Assembly (NCBI GenBank): GCA_023411775.1
Contig: JAEYOL010000234.1
Coordinates: forward strand, 1 to 7,760
Length of the DNA: 7,760 nucleotides
Origin: Bacteroidota bacterium
GTDB taxonomy: Bacteria; Bacteroidota; Bacteroidia; Chitinophagales; Chitinophagaceae
Direction: 5' to 3'
This document shows positions 5,948-7,760 of this stretch, one piece after another. The notes under the pieces are model-generated. The model ran no database searches, was not told the origin of the DNA, and saw only the letters and a list, made by a program, of their open reading frames with translations. The translations under genes and the position numbers were made by a program. Positions within the stretch are counted from its first letter, which is position 1, and every line of letters starts with the position of its first letter.

Positions 5948-6609
5948 TGCCACTTATCCTCAATATTGATACAGCAGTGGATACCGCACTAGTTTGCCTC
6001 TCCAGTGACGGAATACCCCTTTATACGGCAGCAAATGCACACCAGATGGATCATGCATCGTGGATACATCCTGCTATCGAAGAGATAATGAGCAAAAGTG
6101 AAAAAAAGCTTAAGGATATAGATGCCATAGCTGTAAATAACGGGCCGGGATCTTATACTGGTCTTCGTGTAGGGCTTTCAACTGCGAAAGGTTTATGTTA
6201 TGGATTAGGGAAACCCCTAATTTCTATCAGCACACTTGAACTTATGGCTAACGCTGTGGATAAAAACTTAGCTGAATTTATCTGCCCGGTTATCGACGCG
6301 AGGAGAATGGAAATTTTTACTGCGGTATATGATCATAATATGCAGGAAATACTATCTCCTACAGCTGTGATCGTAGATGCAAACAGTTTCATGACAATTC
6401 TCGAAAAAGGAAGACTGTTATTTTCAGGCAACGCGCTCAACAAGTTACAACGGTTAATTGTTCATCCCAACGCGATTTTTAACAATTTTCCGCTAACACC
6501 TGAATGTTTTTCACAATTATCCGCGCAATGGTTTGCATCAGGCAAATTTGCTGATCCTGTATATACTGAACCGTTCTACATCAAAGAATTTCACTCTACA
6601 ATGCGGTAA
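5947..6609 (+). CDS. tsaB: tRNA threonylcarbamoyladenosine biosynthesis protein TsaB
   Basis: A 220-residue ASKHA-fold protein. TsaB pairs with TsaD and TsaE to move the threonylcarbamoyl group made by TsaC onto A37 of ANN-decoding tRNAs (t6A); TsaB itself is the scaffold partner of TsaD. Seen here: LNIDTAVDTALVCL at the start, the hallmark NNGPGSYTGLRVGLSTAKGL (64-83), ISTLELMA, and CPVIDARRMEIFTAVYD (113-129), with the closing EPFYIKEFHST. Length is normal for the family. The start is ATG 5947, overlapping the preceding stop by one base, so it is the second gene of a two-gene operon with the dehydrogenase-like gene. I see no terminator in the 111 bp that follow. Family call is firm. Confidence 0.96.
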   Translation: MPLILNIDTAVDTALVCLSSDGIPLYTAANAHQMDHASWIHPAIEEIMSKSEKKLKDIDAIAVNNGPGSYTGLRVGLSTAKGLCYGLGKPLISISTLELMANAVDKNLAEFICPVIDARRMEIFTAVYDHNMQEILSPTAVIVDANSFMTILEKGRLLFSGNALNKLQRLIVHPNAIFNNFPLTPECFSQLSAQWFASGKFADPVYTEPFYIKEFHSTMR

Positions 6610-6676
6610 TTTGCATGGTGAAAATATTACACTTCTTAACAATTTTAATTTCAAAAAACAGTCATACATAGTTATT

Positions 6677-6707
6677 TTTGCAATCTATAGATCAAACTAT
6701 AGGTTTA
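6677..6707 (+). promoter_or_regulatory. Bacteroidota-type promoter of the arsR-type gene
   Basis: TTTG (6677-6680, within TTTTTG) is followed after exactly 19 bases by TAGGTTTA (6700-6707), a 7 of 8 match to TAnnTTTG. The expected transcript start is a few bases before the ATG at 6721, giving a very short leader of roughly 10 nt. Confidence 0.6.
6682..6705. promoter_or_regulatory. Operator-like repeat CTATAG-N6-CTATAG
   Basis: CTATAG at 6685-6690 and 6697-6702 are separated by ATCAAA, with AA and TT extending the symmetry outwards (6682-6683 with 6704-6705), so the site is an imperfect 24-bp inverted repeat. It fills the space between the -33 and -7 boxes and covers the start of the -7 box. 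That is where a self-repressing ArsR-type protein would be expected to bind. The assignment to this regulator is inferred from position. Confidence 0.5.
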
Positions 6708-6720
6708 ATCAGTTATAACT

Positions 6721-7056
6721 ATGAACAACTACACGTTAACTCTGAACGCGGCACCTGAGAATGGGTCCCTGAAAGTGGATTTATTGAATGTGAAGAAGGC
6801 TTCACTGGTACTGAGAGCTATCAATCATAAATTGCGTCAGCAGATCCTGAAGTTGATTGATGAGCAGGGAAAAATTACCGTAACGGAAATTTATGTGAAA
6901 CTAAGGTTGGAGCAATCTGTAGCTTCTCAGCACCTGGCGATTCTTCGCAAGGCCGGCTTTGTAAAAACAGAGCGGGACGGTAAATTCATCTACTATACTA
7001 TCAATACAAGCCGTATCGAGGAAATGAACAAATTTGTGGAATCGTTGCTCAACTAA
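6721..7056 (+). CDS. ArsR-family winged-helix transcriptional regulator (cysteine-free)
   Basis: A 111-residue DNA-binding protein of the ArsR/SmtB type. The winged-helix domain runs from about residue 25 to 95: ASLVLRAINHKLRQQILKLI, then TVTEIYVKLRLEQSVASQHLAILRKAGFV with the recognition helix near 64-76, and the wing KTERDGKFIYYTIN (82-95). A C-terminal helix (EEMNKFVESLL) would form the dimer interface. The protein has no cysteine, so neither the ELCVCD metal site nor the two-cysteine persulfide switch of BigR/SqrR regulators is present, although the next gene encodes a persulfide-dioxygenase-like enzyme. Any signal must be sensed otherwise. Start ATG 6721 fits the domain and lies just after a good promoter with an overlapping palindrome, suggesting autoregulation. 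A terminator follows directly, so it is likely transcribed alone. The family call is firm; target and ligand are unknown. Confidence 0.92.
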   Translation: MNNYTLTLNAAPENGSLKVDLLNVKKASLVLRAINHKLRQQILKLIDEQGKITVTEIYVKLRLEQSVASQHLAILRKAGFVKTERDGKFIYYTINTSRIEEMNKFVESLLN

Positions 7057-7078
7057 AAAGCGGTTCTGACACTTATTT

Positions 7079-7109
7079 AAGGAAGCCAATGGCTTCCTTT
7101 TTTGTTTTT
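7079..7109 (+). terminator. Intrinsic terminator after the arsR-type gene
   Basis: AAGGAAGCC (7079-7087) pairs with GGCTTCCTT (7091-7099) over an AAT loop, and a T-rich run continues to 7109 (six T, G, five T). It is 22 bp past the stop codon and separates the regulator from the MBL-fold gene. Confidence 0.9.
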
Positions 7110-7118
7110 AAAATCAAT

Positions 7119-7126
7119 TAATTTTG
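7119..7126 (+). promoter_or_regulatory. Possible -7 promoter box of the MBL-fold gene
   Basis: TAATTTTG is a perfect match to TAnnTTTG, placed 18 bp before the ATG at 7145 and just after the upstream terminator. The nearest TTTG upstream is only 14 bases away rather than about 19, so the -33 element is doubtful. No CTATAG repeat occurs here. Confidence 0.4.
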
Positions 7127-7144
7127 TCCATTCAAAATTATTGC

Positions 7145-7760
7145 ATGTACATCCAACAACTTTATACAGGCTGCATCAGTGAAGCCGCATATTATATTGA
7201 AAGCAATGGCGAAGCAGCTATTGTGGATCCTTTACGTGATATTGAAGTGTATCTTGACCTGGCTAATGAAAGAAAGGCAACGATAAAATATATTTTCGAA
7301 ACTCATTTCCACGCCGATTTCATTAGCGGCCATATCGACCTGGGCAAAGCGACCGGTGCACCGATCATTTATGGCCCTGAAACCGACACAAAATTCCAGG
7401 CTTATATTGCCAAAGACGGTGAAAAGTTCAACATCGGCGATATCACAATCGAAGTGCTGCACACGCCGGGGCATACACTCGAGTCAACCTGTTACCTGCT
7501 CAAAGATGAATCCGGTAAAGATCACTGCATATTTACGGGAGATACATTGTTTGTGGGAGATGTGGGTCGCCCCGACCTCGCACAAAAAGGTGAATCGCTT
7601 ACGGTAAATGATCTTGCGGGTATGTTGTATGAAAGCCTGCAACAAAAGATCATGCCGCTGGCAGATGATGTGATCGTTTATCCCGCGCATGGTCCCGGAA
7701 GCTCCTGCGGAAAAAATATCGGACCAGACACCGATAGCACCATTGGTATGGAAAAGCAAT
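7145..7760 (+). CDS. ETHE1-like persulfide dioxygenase / MBL-fold protein, 5' part
   Basis: The first 205 codons of a gene that runs off the window. The metallo-beta-lactamase fold matches the ETHE1-like persulfide dioxygenase group, which oxidises glutathione (or other) persulfide to sulfite with a single iron. Seen here: ETHFHADFISGH (52-63), HTPGHTLESTCYLL (106-119), FTGDTLFVGDVGRPDLAQ (130-147), and VIVYPAHGPGSSCGKN (177-191). By analogy with ETHE1, His54, His110 and Asp133 would bind iron. The HxHxDH motif of hydrolases reads HFHADF, with Phe59 replacing the last His, as expected for a mononuclear enzyme and against a two-zinc hydrolase. Relatives often continue into one or two rhodanese domains that would handle the sulfur; that part is outside the window. 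Start ATG 7145 is 18 bp after a TAnnTTTG box. Subfamily call is likely, the exact substrate is not shown. Confidence 0.88.
   Translation, partial: MYIQQLYTGCISEAAYYIESNGEAAIVDPLRDIEVYLDLANERKATIKYIFETHFHADFISGHIDLGKATGAPIIYGPETDTKFQAYIAKDGEKFNIGDITIEVLHTPGHTLESTCYLLKDESGKDHCIFTGDTLFVGDVGRPDLAQKGESLTVNDLAGMLYESLQQKIMPLADDVIVYPAHGPGSSCGKNIGPDTDSTIGMEKQ

Noticed and set aside
7300..7330. HFHADF as a broken metallo-beta-lactamase motif
   Set aside because: ETHE1-like mononuclear iron enzymes do not need the last histidine, and the other expected ligands are present.
1..7760. CRISPR array, tRNA or rRNA gene, toxin-antitoxin or phage module
   Set aside because: I saw no spaced identical repeats, no cloverleaf-like sequence and no matching protein families.

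Overview
The window looks like a chromosomal segment from a Bacteroidota bacterium, most likely of the Chitinophagaceae type. The reasons are the protein styles (M1 metallopeptidase, MurU-like nucleotidyltransferase, a small lipoprotein with an IDFEKY core), A/T-rich translation starts without Shine-Dalgarno sequences, promoter-like pairs of the Bacteroidota type (TTTG, about 19 bases, TAnnTTTG), and intergenic palindromes and hexamer repeats of a kind I associate with these genomes. The lineage is inferred; there is no rRNA gene here.

Layout. 1-318 is the 3' end of a sugar-phosphate nucleotidyltransferase. 319-604 is non-coding and holds two low-complexity repeats. 605-2551 is a secreted M1 zinc metallopeptidase. 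2552-2889 is non-coding, with a roughly 194 bp element bounded by inverted 20-mers. 2890-3437 is a small lipoprotein gene that reads in two frames (broken or mis-sequenced). It is followed by a possible signal-peptide remnant (3457-3568), so 2552-3559 looks like a decaying, AT-rich accessory stretch. On the minus strand lie a calcineurin-like metallophosphoesterase (3560-4615, TTG start) and ridA (4869-5252), separated by a spacer with a perfect 20-nt palindrome. On the plus strand, divergent from ridA, are a degenerate 3-hydroxyacyl-CoA dehydrogenase-like gene (5318-5947) and tsaB (5947-6609), overlapping by one base. Then come a cysteine-free ArsR-type regulator (6721-7056) with a well-formed promoter and overlapping operator-like repeat, an intrinsic terminator, and the first 205 codons of an ETHE1-like persulfide dioxygenase/MBL-fold protein (7145 to the window edge).

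How it fits together. Most genes are housekeeping or maintenance: cell-wall sugar recycling, peptide breakdown, removal of reactive imines (RidA), tRNA t6A synthesis (TsaB) and sulfide/persulfide metabolism. I see no clear new defence or mobile system. The best leads are the apparently non-catalytic dehydrogenase relative coupled to tsaB, the Cys-less ArsR regulator with its overlaid promoter and operator beside a persulfide dioxygenase, and the repeat-bounded accessory stretch with two apparent frameshifts.
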